DNA of 64,000 nucleotides from Phallusia fumigata (Eukaryota > Chordata > Ascidiacea > Phlebobranchia > Ascidiidae): contig QXVZ01011261.1 in assembly GCA_008931825.1 (NCBI GenBank), positions 1 through 64,000 on the forward strand, written 5' to 3'. The notes below the pieces were generated by a model that had not been told where the DNA came from, ran no database searches, and worked only from the letters and a program-made list of their open reading frames with translations. Below are positions 48,836 through 62,332 of the stretch, in pieces (positions within the stretch are counted from its first letter, which is position 1; each line of letters opens with the position of its first letter). The position numbers and the translations under genes are program-made.

Positions 48836-51633
48836 GTTTACGATCGCTTGTTTTATGGATACCTCCACAAAATATACATGAAACTAGTAACACAACGAAA
48901 ATGTTATTAGTGACTATATGAAATGTTTTAAAACATGTCCCCTTGGCCTGTTTCAAATAAATTTTAATAGATTTAAGTTAGTTGGTAAAGTGCAAAAGTA
49001 GCAGTCAGAATCTTTTTAAGATACCGGCCGATTCTCTGAAACGGCAAAGTGGGCAAGGTGGTTCCCCATTTTTGTTATTACCGTTGGTGCATAGAAAACG
49101 AAATGTAAAAACATACGATTTCTATGATTGACCGTTGGGGCTTTTGTGGGGTCAGGGAAGTGGGATTGGCAAAAGGCTAAAATTTAAAGCAATGCAGATA
49201 CAAGCGAAATACCCACCTGTAGTTTTCAAAGGCATTGTGAGCTTCCTCGAAAAAAAAAATCTGCTGAAAAGCTGGCAACTCTGCCTATCCATTTTTGCCC
49301 CAACTTTTACCGTGCTGTCGCAACTTATACCATGCTTTCACGCGTTTCTCTTTCGCCAAAATGCAGTTGGCACGAGAAAAAAAGTCGAAAAGGCGACAAT
49401 GTGACGTTAAGCGTAACAGATCGTGTTTTCCATTAGACTAGTGGTTCTTAACCCTTTTCCTTATCAGTATCCCTTTGAAACCACCAACCGGTTGTCGTAC
49501 CTCCTGTATTTTCCGAACAGTAACTATCGTTCGGGTGTTCAAATAACAAAAAAAATTGTTTGGATGTTTTTGATGCAATGTAGTACTTATCTATTTATTT
49601 GCCCTTACTGATTCTGTATCCTCGTACTCCCTAGAAACAGGTAGCCTACCCCTGGTTAAGAACCCCTGCATTGGACAAATTAAATTGTTCTTATTTGGAG
49701 GAATATTTTCGGCCACGACAGACCTTTGTTTGAGTATCAGTGTTTTGAGCCAATGTAAAAATCCAAACACTTCTTATTTTTTTAAACCCAGCAATCAGGC
49801 CGAAATCGTTCAAGATAGCGAAGTTTCATAAAATTACAAGCTGCCTTTTGAAACTATCAGTGTATCGTCAAACCGTATTCTTATCGTGGGCCACAAGAAA
49901 GGCTTTATCTTGATCACCTTTGAGTTCCAGTCCTGCAGCAGAGCGTAGTTAGTGTACCGGACCACCGTCTCGTAGCTTTTGCTGATTTTTGCTGCATGCG
50001 TACAATACCAGAGTACCGTGCCGCGTGGTACTGCCATCTTTGCAATCCAGTGTTAGCAAAATGTTGCCGATTTTTCTGTAGTATTTCCGAAAAACTCCAA
50101 ATCAATACTGTATTTTATTACATTTTCTATTCTCACCCCTACCTCATGGCTTCTGGTCTCAACCTTAGTAGCGCAAACCGTTAGCGTAAATCTATTGTAT
50201 TTGGGAGTTATGTCCGCAGTATTTCCATTATAAATCAAACCTGTAAGTTTTAAAAACCCCGCGTCGAAAGAAATTGGATATCGCTGTGTTTAAAAGTACA
50301 CATTGCCTACCTACAAAGAAATTTACCTCAGAATAAGACGTTCTATGATGGTCAAAATCGTTAACGATTAGAAACATCAGATTTTAAATAACTTTTCCAT
50401 ACATCATCACAGTTCATAATTGCACTATTGTACCATAGATGGTTGTACTCCCCTCATCACCAGAAAATCTTGTTTCTGATCTCTATGTCTTGACGTTTTG
50501 ACTTTTACGAACAAGAAAAACTTGTATCTCCACAGTGTCCATCCGCTGTCCAGATACAGTCGCAGTCACAGTTATAGTTAAAGTTACAGCTACAGGGATT
50601 TAAGAAATTTAAGGCAAAACGACAGTAAATTAAAAGTAGGTGCTGCCGGTAGTGTTGTAATTTTAACAAGTAAATCAATTTGTTTTGTATTCCCCCTGTA
50701 GCATGAGTTCTTGCTCTTAACTTGCGAAGATGTTCAAAACAATTGTTTATAATTGTTCTGAATTTTTGGAGCACCTGTACAGTTAAACGAAGCAGGTATA
50801 ACATGCTTTACATTTGTTCAAAAAGTAGCTGAATATTCCAATGTCGAATCTAGGTAAGTAGTATATTTGTTTACTGCAAAGTGCAAACTGTGTATAGGGT
50901 TCCTCGACTTTTTTCTTCGAGAAACCAGTAATTTAAAATTTATTTCTTAAAAATCTCAAAATTCATGCTACTAGTTTAAAACCAGCATTTTTTGATGTGT
51001 TTTTACCTACTGACCCTCCACTATCATCGTAAAACTTCAAATAACTTTTGCACATAGAAAACTCACTGTTGACTTTGTTAAATATTTAATATGGGAGGGA
51101 AAATTAAGTCACAAAATGTTGTATTAATCATAACAAAAGTTTAAAAACACGTTTTGTATTTACAACATTTTATTTTTAGCAAATGGTATATTTTTCTTGA
51201 GAATATATATCTTTTTTCTTGAGAATCAAAGCCTAAATTTAAGAAATCTAATTAATTCCTCATAGTACTACATATCAGATCTATTTCTTCATTAGCTGCG
51301 GCTTGCAACGTTTTTTTTCTTACATCTTGCAAATCATGAATTTCACTTTCACTAACTGCATGAATAACGATTATGCAACAGATTATGCAAGTTTACTGCC
51401 TGAATTGTTTGTTGTACTGCAACATTGTTTTATTACTACAAAACAGTTAGGAAACTGCTTTATATTTGGGCAGTACACCAAATATTGATTTAACATCATC
51501 CCTTGCAGCTTAAAAAAGAGGGTGTCTTAAAATCCAGCAAATTCTGCATACAGCATATTTTGTACAGTTGTTAGTTTGATGTACATTATGTAGTGCAATT
51601 TTGATGACTTGCATGTAAATATTTTAGAAAACA
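48836..51633. other. Intergenic region between ASPDH and EVI5
   Basis: Divergent spacing between ASPDH and EVI5, so promoters of both are expected, but none could be identified. It contains the hAT-like element at 49439-49668 and the beginning of the 1.75 kb duplicated block at 50332. A short hexamer-like run (CAGTCGCAGTCACAGTTA) near 50560 is present in both duplicate copies. Confidence 0.5.
49439..49668. mobile_element. hAT-like miniature element upstream of EVI5
   Basis: The ends are TAGTGGTTCTTAACC and, read inward from the right, CAGGGGTTCTTAACC, matching at 12 of 15. The flanks CATTAGAC (49431-49438) and CATTGGAC (49669-49676) are an 8-bp duplication with one mismatch. No coding content. 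Confidence 0.8.
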
Positions 51634-53788
51634 ATGTTTAACATCTTGTTTCATGTAACAGCTGATAATTTTCGGCAAAAAATGAGAGATTTGGTGCGAT
51701 CTCCAGCTACTAATGTTGCCAGCCCTACATCAAATAGAGGAGATTCTACAACATTCTCTTCAAGAGGTGCAGGAGAAATCAGTGTTATTTCAAAGCCAGC
51801 AGTTTTACACAGCAAAGAACCTGTACTTGGTAAGAGAAAAATGTTGTGTAAAAAACACCAAGTCAACTTTAACTTGACCTTCACAGTTTGTTGAAACTTA
51901 AGTAAACAATTATTTGTTGTAAATATTGTGTGTCCTAATTTCCAACAATATAATTTAAAAGTTTTTTGTTCAATGTACCACTTATTGTACTGATATTAAC
52001 TATGGTTACTCAAGTATGGTTACAAACATTTATGTTAACACTGAAATATATTAATGTGGTTTAGGAGGTAATCAAAACAGCATNAATAAGACGTTCTATG
52101 ATGGTCAAAATCGTTTACGATTAGAAACATCAGATTTTAAATAACTTTTCCATACATCAGCACAGTTCATAATTGCACTATTGTACCATAGATGTACTCC
52201 CCTCATCACCAGAAAATCTTGTTTCTGATCTCTATGTCTTGACGTTTTGATTTTACGAACAAGAAAAACTTGTATCTCCACAGTGTCCATCCGCTGTCCA
52301 GATACAGTCGAAGTCACAGTTACAGTTAAAGTTACAGCTACAGGGATTTAAGAAATGTAAGGCAAAACGACAGTAGATTAAAAGTAGGTGCTGCCGGTAG
52401 TGTTGTAATTTTAACAAATAAATCAATTTGTTTTGTATTCCCCCTGTAGCATGAGTTCTTGCTTTTAACTTGCGAAGATGTTCAAAACATTTCTTTATAA
52501 TTGTTCTGAATTTTTGGAGCACCTGTACAGTTAAATGAAGCAGGTGTAACATGCTTTACATTTGTTCAAAAAGTAGCTGAATATTCCAATGTCGAATCTA
52601 GGTGAGTAGTATATTTTGTTTACTGCAAAGTGCAAACTATGTATAGGGTTCCTCGACCTTTTTCTTCGAGAAACCAGTAATTTAAAATTTATATCTTAAA
52701 AATCTCAAAATTCATGCTACGATTTTAAAACCAGCAATTTTTGACGTGTTTTTACCTACTGACCCCCCACTATCATCGTAAAACTTCAAATAACTCTTGC
52801 ACATAGAAAACTCACTGTTGAATTTGTTAAATATTTAATATGGGAGGGGAAATTAAGTCACAAAATGTTGTATTAACCATAACAAAAGTTTGAAAACACA
52901 TTTTGTATTTACAACTTTTTTCTTGAGAATCAAACCCTAAATTTAAGAAATCTCATGAATTCCTCATTGTACTACATATCAGATTTATATCTTCATTAGC
53001 TGTGGCTTGCAACGTTTTTTTTCTTACATCTTGCAAATCATGACTTTCATTTTCACTAAATGCATGAATAACGATTATGCAACAGATTATGCAAGTTTAC
53101 TATCTGCATTGTTTGTTGTACTGCAACATTGTTTTATTACTACAAAACAGTTGAGAAACTGCTTTATATTTGGACAGTACACCAAATATTGATTTAACAT
53201 CATCCCTTGCAGCTTAAAATAGAGGGTGTCTTAAAATCCAGCAGATTTTGCATAAAGCATATTTTGTACAGTTGTTAGTTTGATGTACATAATGTAGTGC
53301 AATTTTGATGACTTGCATGTAAATATTTTAGAAAACAATGTTTAACATCTTGTTTCATGTAACAGCTGATAATTTTCGGCAAAAAATGAGAGATCTGGTG
53401 CGATCTCCAGCTACTAATGTTGCCAGCCCTACATCAAATAGAGGAGATTCTACAACATTCTCTTCAAGAGGTGCAGGAGAAATCAGTGTTATTTCAAAGC
53501 CAGCAGTTTTACACAGCAAAGAACCTGTACTTGGTAAGAGAAAAATATTGTGTAAAAAAACACCAAGTCAACTTTAACTTGACCTTCACAGTTTGTTGAA
53601 ACTTAAGTAAACAATTATTTGTTGTAAATATTGTGTGTCCTAATTTCCAACAATATAATTTAAAAGTTTTTTGTTCAATCTACCACTTATTGTACTGATA
53701 TTAACTATGGTTACTCAAGTATGGTTACAAACATATATGTTAACACTGAAATATATTAATGTGTTTTAGGAGGTAGTCAAAACAGCAT
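50332..53788. repeat. 1.75 kb direct duplication at single N (52084), carries EVI5 exon 1
   Basis: Bases 50332-52083 and 52085-53788 align end to end with scattered substitutions and small indels in the non-coding parts. The coding exon inside is nearly unchanged. The first copy stops within the next EVI5 exon, exactly at the N. This is the largest of the single-N duplications. Confidence 0.88.
51634..51829 (+). other. Second copy of the first EVI5 coding exon
   Basis: The encoded segment (FRQKMRDLVRSPATNVASPT...) is the same as in the copy at 53338-53533, with the same donor CTTG|GTAAGAG. Because it lies in the duplicated block it should be counted once. If both copies were real they could act as alternative first exons, but a single N and allele-like divergence favour an assembly duplicate. 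Confidence 0.8.
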
Positions 53789-56700
53789 TGACGGCACCAA
53801 ATCAAATAAAGATTTAAACAATGAAGATCTAGAATTGCTGGCAAAAATTGAAAGACAAAACCGGTAATTTTTTGCATTATCAAAATTTACCAATGAAGTG
53901 TAATTTTTTCAACAACAACAAAATTTGCAATATCGATTTTACGTTTAACAGGCTGCTTGAAGCTGATACCAAGTCTATGAAATCAGTTTCAAGTGAGAAG
54001 TCCGTCACATCTCGCCGAAGTAGCAATGGATCAGCTTCACCCACATCCACAAACAACACATCCTCTTCTGGTTGTGAGAATACAAGCACTGTTGTCTTTC
54101 ACAATGAGAACAGCAGGGCGTGGATCTTATGGGGACAAATTGTAAATGACTGGGATGAATACAGAAAAAAAAATACCAAACAACTCCGGGTAAATCAACT
54201 AATAAATCAGGTTGTAGTCTTTTGTAATCAAGAATTACCTTGTGTCTTAGGAGATGATTCGCTGTGGAATTCCTCATCATTTCCGTGGACTTGTTTGGCA
54301 ACTATTGTGTAATGCACACAACTCTCCTTACAAAACTAAATATGGGGATTTGCTCAAACAAACTTCTCCATCTGAAAAGCTAATCCGGAGAGATATAGCA
54401 AGAACTTATCCTGAACAGGATTTTTTTAAAGATCGAAACGGTGTTGGACAAGAAGTGCTGTTTAATGTTATCAAGGTAAACCTTGTGCATACTTCCCTCT
54501 AGTCGAATGAAAGTTGTTTTCAACAAAAATACTGTCAGGTTTTATATTTGATTGCATAAAAAGAACTTTTAGATGCATGTTGATTTTCTTATCAGCACAC
54601 TCAAATTAAATGGAGTGTGGTTTGTTTGTTAACTTTTTACAGTTGTGAATATTTAAATGAGTTTTTGTTGGTAGGCATATTCCCTGGTAGATAGAGAGGT
54701 TGGATATTGCCAAGGAAGTGCTTTTATTGTGGGTTTGTTGCTGATGCAAATGCCAGAAGAAGAGGCATTTGCAGTGTTTACAACTCTAATGCAGGAATAC
54801 CGACTTCGAGAGCTGTTTAAACCATCAATGGCAGAACTGGGTCTTTGCATGTACCAGCTAGAAAACCTAATCCAGGTGCAGCATACCTTGTATATTTAAT
54901 TACATTGTTGTTTTCCAGTCGGTCACCAGGCATTGTGCTTCTCACTGCATAGCGGTTAATGTTTAATCTTTTTTGCAGGAACATGCACCAGAATTAATGA
55001 TCCATTTCCATGCACAAGCCTTCCACACATCGATGTTTGCTTCTTCCTGGTTTCTTACACTCTTTGCCACAACATTTGATCTACGTGTTGCATCAAGAAT
55101 TATGGATGTTTTTATCTCTGAAGTAAGACCTGCAGCTTTTAGTAATTGAACATACTTATGTTGGAACATGAAATATAATACTGGCATTACGCTTAGGGAA
55201 TGGAAATTATTTTTCGGTTGGGTCTCGCAATGTTGCTTGGAAGCCAACAACAACTCATACAAATGGATATGGAAGGGATGTTAAAGGTTTGCCAGTTTGC
55301 ACAGTATTTCATTGACCTTTGTATTTCTAACTATGTTTACACAAATTTGATAAACTTTACAAATAAACCTAACTGAGCAATGTTCTGCTGTTGCAGTAAC
55401 TTTCTGCTGTAAATTATCAACTAAAGTATTTTATTGTTTTAGCTGATTCAGAAAGAGCTACCGGAGTTTTACAACAAAGACCCTGACCTATTATTCCAGA
55501 AAGGTTACCTATTAGTAAGGTACAATGCAAAGAAAATGAAAAAGTAAGTTATAAGGCCAATTTTGGTATTGCAGCCAAACTTTTTTATTAAATTTTTATG
55601 TTTTTGGTGACTGAAGTGTTATTAGTAACTGTTACTTATAATTGGTAAAGATTAAAGAGTTTTAATTAGGGTATGTGACCTATTGACATTTTATTTGTCA
55701 TACTCACTTAGTCTGTTTTCTTTACAAATTATTTGCATCATTGGCTGTTTTGCATGGGTTAAAATATCTTCTGTCTAATTACAAATATATTTAGACAAGT
55801 AATAGCTGCATCAGGTGCTTTGTAAAATACCAATTTGTGAGTATTAATAACCTATGCTTTTATTATTCTAATGCTCAAGCTCTGTTTGCGTTCTGATATT
55901 TAACCTCAATGGAAACATTTTTAGGATAGAAAAAGAGTACATGACAATGAGAAGCAAAGAACAAGAGGAACAGGTTGAAATGAGAAAACTCCACACTGAA
56001 AATCGACTGCTTCGACAACGTATAGAAGCTCTTGAAATTGAAAATGGAACTTTAGCAGATAAATTAATTCAGGTTTTGATTTTTTAGCACAAGATACCCC
56101 TTTTTACAAATATTTTTTTGTTTTGTGCTTTATGTGATTTATCTAATCTTTGAGAATATGGCCACTCTCCTCAGAACCTCATTGATGAAGATAAAAGTTG
56201 TTTTGCCTAAGGGTATAATAAAGGAGTTTGCTTATATTTTAACGCACCTATTAATTGCTTTACAAAGCGGGTTGGTATTAATTGCTTTACAACACAAGTT
56301 GGAAACACTAAATAAAGTTAAATTTTATTTCCTCAATGTTAGCAATATTTCATGTTTTGAAAAAACCTATTTTATGGTTGCAAACAAGGTATCTTGGCTT
56401 GGTGCAGTATCTTTTTAGTATTTATAGTTCCCCTTCCTTAAAGGGAAATGGTNTTTTTAGCACAAGATACCCCTTTTTACAAATGTTTTTTTGTTTTGTG
56501 CACCTTATTTATTAACGCACCTATTGATTGCTTTACAAAGCGGGTTGGTATTAATTGCTTACAACACAAGTTGGAAACACTAAATAAAGTTAAATTTTAT
56601 TTCCTTGATGTTAGCAATATTTCATGTTTTTAAAAACCCTATTTTATGGTTGCAAACAAGGTATCTTGGTTAGGTTTGGTGCAGTATCTTTTTAGTATTT

Positions 56701-59700
56701 ATGGTTCCCCTTCCTTAAAGGGAAATGGTGTAAGTGGAAAACATAGCAGGTCATAGTGTATGTGAAATGGCGATAGAGGGGAAAGCCACTCTCTAGTTTG
56801 TGTTATTTATAGCAGTTTGTTGACAAATGAACTAAACTTGCCATTGCAAAGGACATGCCCTCTTCCTGAAGCAAAGTCCATACATCTTAAGCTAAAAGGA
56901 AGTAGAACTGGTGTCACATGATTGGTGCATTGCTCTTTGGGACATGTTACTAGTCTCTAGAAACCTTTTATGTACAAGAAAACAAACGTTTTATTATTTG
57001 AAGTCAAATGCAATTTACTTACAGTTTTGTTTGTTTAAATATTGTGTAAGTCAGTGTAATCCATACAATCTATTTTGCAAGTTTCTAATTATGACTTTCA
57101 CAATATCCTATGTTAAAAAAACAATACAATACATCACAAATAAAAAGTCTTGCAGAAAATTTGTATTGATGTGTGCTAACATTTCCAATGAAACATTTTT
57201 ACATCATATACTTAATTGTTGTTTTGTTTGAATGGAAAGTTTTATTTTTTAGGATCGAGTTAATCGAGCACTTGAAGCGGAGGAGAAAATAATAATGGGA
57301 AAGGAATTAAGTATTGCCAAACGTCAAGCAAAACTCAGCCAAACCGGTTCATTAAATTCGGCAGCTTTTGATGATGATGTGGCCGGTAATTTTTCTCTTT
57401 TTTGAAGTGCTACACATCAAACATGCACATGATGTGCACACGTAAAACACTTTTTTGTAGGAACTGATTCAACAAATCAGTTTTCTGAAACATTTGTTCT
57501 ACATTTGCAACAAGATCTTGTACAAGCTAAGCTAAGGGAAGCAGAAGCTTCATCAACTATAGGGGAACTACAGGTATATATTTAATGACGTGCAAAATAG
57601 TCATTTTTATCTTATAGCTGTTGGATCATGAAGTTGTTTTTTTGTGACGCTTTTGTACATTAGGAAAAGATTTGTGATCTTGAAGAAAGAAACAGAGAAT
57701 TAACAGATCAATCAAAAGTGGTTTCCTTGCAAGATGAGCTTATTGCAACCAAACTACGAGAGGCAGAGGCAAAAAGCACAATGAAAGATCTTACCCACAA
57801 ACTGCACCTACTTGAAGAAAGTTGGCAGGTAAACCGAAAAACCATTGTTCAAAAGAGATTGTGCACATTTATTTTAGGGCAGGATATGGAGTTTACTTGT
57901 TGACATGTTTACTGAAACATTGTTTGCCATCTTGAGTTTTACTGCTTGACCAATATTGACAATGAGGCAATGTGATCAAAATATGGAGTGAATATGACAT
58001 AGTATTTGGTTTCTTACAAAAATCAATGGATAGCAACTTGATCTAAAACCTATTTCAGGTATTGTTACAACTTACTGTTTATTTTCTTACATGTTGCATG
58101 TTTAGAAACATATCAATCGAACAAATGCGACAAGACGGTCTGTGCTTAATGCTTCAAGCAAAACAAGCAAAGTTGCACTGCAAGAGTTGCAGGAGGAGTT
58201 AATATCTGCCAAGTTTAGAGAAACAAAACTGATATCACAGTTCACGGAAGCTTCACAGCGAGTTACTGAACTAGAAACAACAGTAAGTGGTCTGATTTAG
58301 AGTAGAAATTTTGGGACTAAATTGATCAAATCCAGGATTAGAAAAGTAATAGAATAATTCTTTTTGCCTTGTAAGTGTAAACCTTAAAAGACAATATAAC
58401 ATACATTGCATCATGTTGGACTGGTTTTTCAACCCCAAAATGCAAATTCCTAAATAAAAAATTGATGATTGAATCCTTAACGCACACTTTTACACAATAT
58501 AGAATGATTCTTTGGAACTACATAATTTTTTGAAACAAATTTATTCAAAACTATGCAGATCGCATGCCCAGTTTGTGTTAGATATTTTGTTAAAATCCTA
58601 GGTTTTAATGTAATAAATATTTGGATCTGGAAGCCTCTTCCTAAGTCTGACATCTTTTCTTTCTGTCTAATTTAGTGCATTTAATATCGCCTGTAGTGTT
58701 ATTTTGTAAAGAAGGCTGTTTTCAGCATTTTTTTTGTGAGTCCCCTTTCCTGTTGTTGAATTGTTTTACTGTACAGCCCCTTAAAATGGGTCAAATTAAT
58801 GAGCAATGAAGGAATGAATTTACTATGGTTATGGGTTTCACTCTGTTATTGTTTCTGTCTAACATGAGTTTTGTTTTAATTTAGGCGATTCTTTGCTTGT
58901 TTAATACATTTTATTCCAAATATAAAACTGACCATGTTATTTTATCCTTGCTACCAATTAGCATTCATTGTGTGTGGAAACTGAAAAGCACCCTTTTAGT
59001 TTGCAATTAATTTTGTTTTTGAAACCTTAGATGTGATTATCTCCCTCCAAAACATCATTGTTGACCATTAAGCCAATGTGCAATTTCAAAATTTGATTTC
59101 TTATTTGCTAGAATCAAATTTGCACTTCCCAACTGAGAAGAGCAGAAGATGACAGATCAATACTAAGAGAGAAAAGTCGGGTTGCTATTGACAATGAAAA
59201 GGTTTTGCAACAACAGTTAAATGAATTAAATACCCATTTGGCCCACTTGGAAAGCAAGGTTGGTTTAATATAGTTGGTCATGTTTGTTGTAATCTTAAAT
59301 CGTGCTACCATGCCAAAACATTGTTAGTTTTGCAACAAGTGCCAACTATTGTGGCACAAAAACAAATGGCATAAATGCCAAGCAATGGGTTAGGAAGTTT
59401 TCTTATAAAGGCTTGTGAATTGTAGAATCAGGAAGCACTGATGTCACTTAGGATCCGAGAAGCAGACAGCACAATGAAGATTGCAGAACTGCAGCAGGAA
59501 ATATCAAAATTAAAATTGCAGGTATGAGTCACAACATTAATTTTGGCTCTGTCTCCAGACACTCTACTGTACAGTAAGAAGTTAGATAATGTTTGGAAAA
59601 TATTGCGGGTCAACTTTACTTGTCTTTTTACTTACTAACCAATTGCACTTAAGAAAAGCCTGCTGTAATGGACTATTTATGCTACTTCCAATAATTTTCA

Positions 59701-60468
59701 TGATATAAGTGAAACATTGCCCACACAATTTTATTTTAAAACCAAATGAACAGTTTTTGTGATGTTGCTGTAATTTAATCACTTTGGTTTTTGTCTGCTA
59801 CCATGGTCTCTCAGTTTATAGTGATTCAAATATCGTATCACGTAAGGAACACTGAATGGGCTCCTTCGGATGTGTCACCTGCTTAGTTACGCTTTGTTTG
59901 AAATCTTTACATTTGTTTATTATTTTGTAAATTACAATTTCTATGTGTGATCAAATTTCCATTGGGTTATGATGTCTTACACTCTGTTCTTTAGAATAAG
60001 TGCTTTCTAAAAGACACTCCATTGTTGCACTTATCCAGAACAACAATAAACCTTAATGAGTCTTCTTTTAAAACAGTCACATATTGTTTTCACTCTGCAT
60101 TTAATATATTTCTTCCACATGTATTCTAGAGTGCAGAGGCGACAAGCTTATCAACAGATCCACCTCCAAGTGTTCAGTCGCCAGCATCAACACATATTAT
60201 TAGACAATTACAAGGCAAAATATTAAAACAACAGCGTCAAATTGATGTTCTTCGCAAACGAACACCTGGTGCTGCTGGAAGTTTTAATATAGGCGATGAA
60301 ACAAATGATTCGGATGTTAGTGATGATGATTCTGAACTTCTTTTTGATGCAGCTGTTACAACTCAGGGGCTAGATGATGATTATAAGTCATCAAGTGATG
60401 TTCATGACACATTTGACAGCAACATAGGTGAAGAGTTGAACAATATGACATCAATCACTATCTCCTAA
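53338..60468 (+). CDS. EVI5: EVI5-type TBC-domain Rab GTPase-activating protein, 16 coding exons
   Basis: Exons: 53338-53533, 53770-53863, 53952-54189, 54251-54475, 54675-54875, 54979-55122, 55197-55286, 55443-55543, 55925-56072, 57253-57385, 57461-57573, 57664-57828, 58106-58282, 59112-59258, 59426-59521, 60130-60468; phases agree, about 868 residues (human EVI5 810). A Ser-rich N-terminus with NNEDLELLAKIERQNR precedes WILWGQIVNDW. The TBC domain (about 178-395) has both catalytic fingers: IRRDIAR (Arg227) and YCQGSAF (Gln264). A long coiled coil (about 425-760) carries recurring LREAEA-type repeats, and the tail is acidic. Family members stimulate GTP hydrolysis on Rab11/Rab35-type GTPases at recycling endosomes and centrosome. 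EVI5L is the alternative name; one invertebrate gene usually stands for both. The start is uncertain: ATG 53338, or ATG 53386 if an acceptor-like AG at 53365 receives a leader. Confidence 0.94.
56081..56729. repeat. Direct duplication at single N (56453) in an EVI5 intron
   Basis: Bases 56081-56452 and 56454-56729 share both ends, but the second copy lacks about 100 bp of the middle. Intronic; neighbouring exons are not duplicated. The length difference looks like an allelic indel. Confidence 0.8.
56430..56800. mobile_element. Inverted copy of the CTAGAGAGGTGG-end miniature family
   Basis: Read on the minus strand from about 56797 it begins ctagagagtggctttcccc, continues with catacactatgacc and accatttccc, and ends in a ccttccttaaaggga palindrome. 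This matches the copies near 6580-6960. The outer end of the second palindrome is shared by the duplicated block, so the left boundary is uncertain. Confidence 0.55.
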
Positions 60469-62332
60469 TGTATCTCTATTATTTTTCCTTGTTAAATTTT
60501 CAATGCAGTTGCATTTAAAATGGGTAAATAGTTGTGAAACAGGCATTGGCCGTTGCAAGGTTTGGTGACAAGAAAATGTTTTTGTTGGGATATGTTGGGT
60601 TGGGGGGGGGGTGTATAAAGAAAAATTTTGATGTTGCCTATTTTGTTACGTGCAATACAACTGTAAGTGGGTAGATCAAATGCACTTTTATGGATGGCGC
60701 TTAACTGTAACCAACTCTGATGTTGTTGAAAAAATTATGTTTCACAGTATTTATAGTATCTCATCACATCAGTGCCTTACTAATAAAAGTAAAGTTTTTA
60801 TTGGATTAAATTATAGTTCATAAATTTTTGCAAGCAATTGATTGTATGTGTATTGTTTTTTCATGCTGACTTTTGGCATTTATCAACTAAACTATTCAGT
60901 TTATGAGAAGTAATAGTACACTAAAAAATGACAATAGTTGATCTCAATTCAATTATAATAACAGACCTTTCAAAATCCTGCATTAATGAGTGGTTAGTAT
61001 CATTCGGAACCAAGTTATTTTAAAATTCAACATTTTCTTTTTTGTGGCAGTCCATGTAACCCAAAAAATAAGTGAACTTTTTTACTGTTGTTTTTCATTT
61101 GGTGTGTAAAATTGTTACTAGATGTTTTGCTGCTTGCCAAAATTTATTACATGTTTCATGACACTGTTTGTTAACTCCTGATGGTAATTTGGGCAATTTG
61201 GACGAAATTAGATCACTGACACCCAACTGCTAATAAATTAAAACATTGATTTTTTCTGATTACTTTCTTTTTTCCTTCTTTCTTCCTTGCCAATGTTATA
61301 TTACACATATGATTATTCTATCAATGCTATGGTTTCATATGACAAAAAATGTTTTGTTTGTTGATTTTGAAGCCAAAAGTTCTTTTATAAGTTACAGGTT
61401 AAGTTGAATCCATTTGCTAGTATTGTTACAAACTAAGACGTAAAATTGAGTCATGGCTCATGGGTTTAACAACAAAGATACCAAGCTTGAAATTGGACAC
61501 TGAGGCAGTATGGGTCGTCAAAATGCTGGGCAGAGGGCAGAAAAGTTTTGGCATAAAATGTTTGACCAATTTTAATGACCTTGGTGGTAGATATTGTCAT
61601 GGTGATGCATCATCAGTAAATGCACTCAAATATTTTACAATGGTCCATCTCTGCTATTATTGCATGTTTTTCTGTCATGCAGAAACACATGGCTCTCACA
61701 CACATATACATAGTTGTAAAAAATGTGGTTTGCGAGATATAATATATTATCCAAATTGTTTTCCAATAATGTTATATATAAAAGTGTTTGTGGTTAAAAC
61801 AGCACAACAAACAACCTATAATTTGACTGGAGGTTGGTGCAGTAACTGTTATATGGTTGAAAAGAAGTGACTTTTTCATGCACAGCAATGCACAAAAATC
61901 ATTTCCAAATAGGCTTACATGACAATTACCAAATAAAGAGATTTCACTGTTTCACCCACATAAGGTTTATTTCTACACAGTCGTGATAATGGCTTCTAGA
62001 TTCATATGCTCGCAAACACAACGCACAAAATTTTTGCATGGTTGCCTGCTCCCAACAGTACTGCCTCAACTCAACTGAGCACTTTTTTTTCTGCACTTTG
62101 ACGTTTTAAATCCTACATAAGGAAGACAGTTGCAGAAGAAAGACTGATTGAATTGACTTTATGTTCATCATGAGATAGCAGTGTCCGTATAGCAAGTGAT
62201 CAAAGTAAACATGTGAATTCAGGTACAATCTCCTCTACTTACACTTTTAAAATAATACATTTTGTGCAAAATGCACAGTTTACTACTTGAACATCCAAAT
62301 GACAACAAGATGTAAAATAAAAGTATGTAGAG
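60469..62332. other. Gap between the convergent EVI5 and NSRP1 genes
   Basis: It contains the EVI5 3' UTR and the end of NSRP1. A G-run of 11 (near 60602) and AT-rich sequence are present. The 136-codon open frame at 61460-61870 has a Cys/His-rich stretch but no recognised domain and no splice support; it is not called as a gene. Confidence 0.5.
60782..60787 (+). terminator. Candidate polyadenylation signal of EVI5
   Basis: AATAAA 314 nt after the EVI5 stop codon, the first canonical signal downstream. Confidence 0.5.

Noticed and set aside
50505-50804. 99-codon minus-strand frame, conserved in the copy at 52253-52552
   Set aside because: Conservation is explained by the duplicated block. 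Changes between copies are mostly amino-acid changing and the Cys-rich part comes from a short tandem CAGTCA-like run.
61460-61870. 136-codon plus-strand frame with a Cys/His-rich stretch
   Set aside because: No recognisable zinc-binding pattern or family, between two convergent genes; possible but unsupported.
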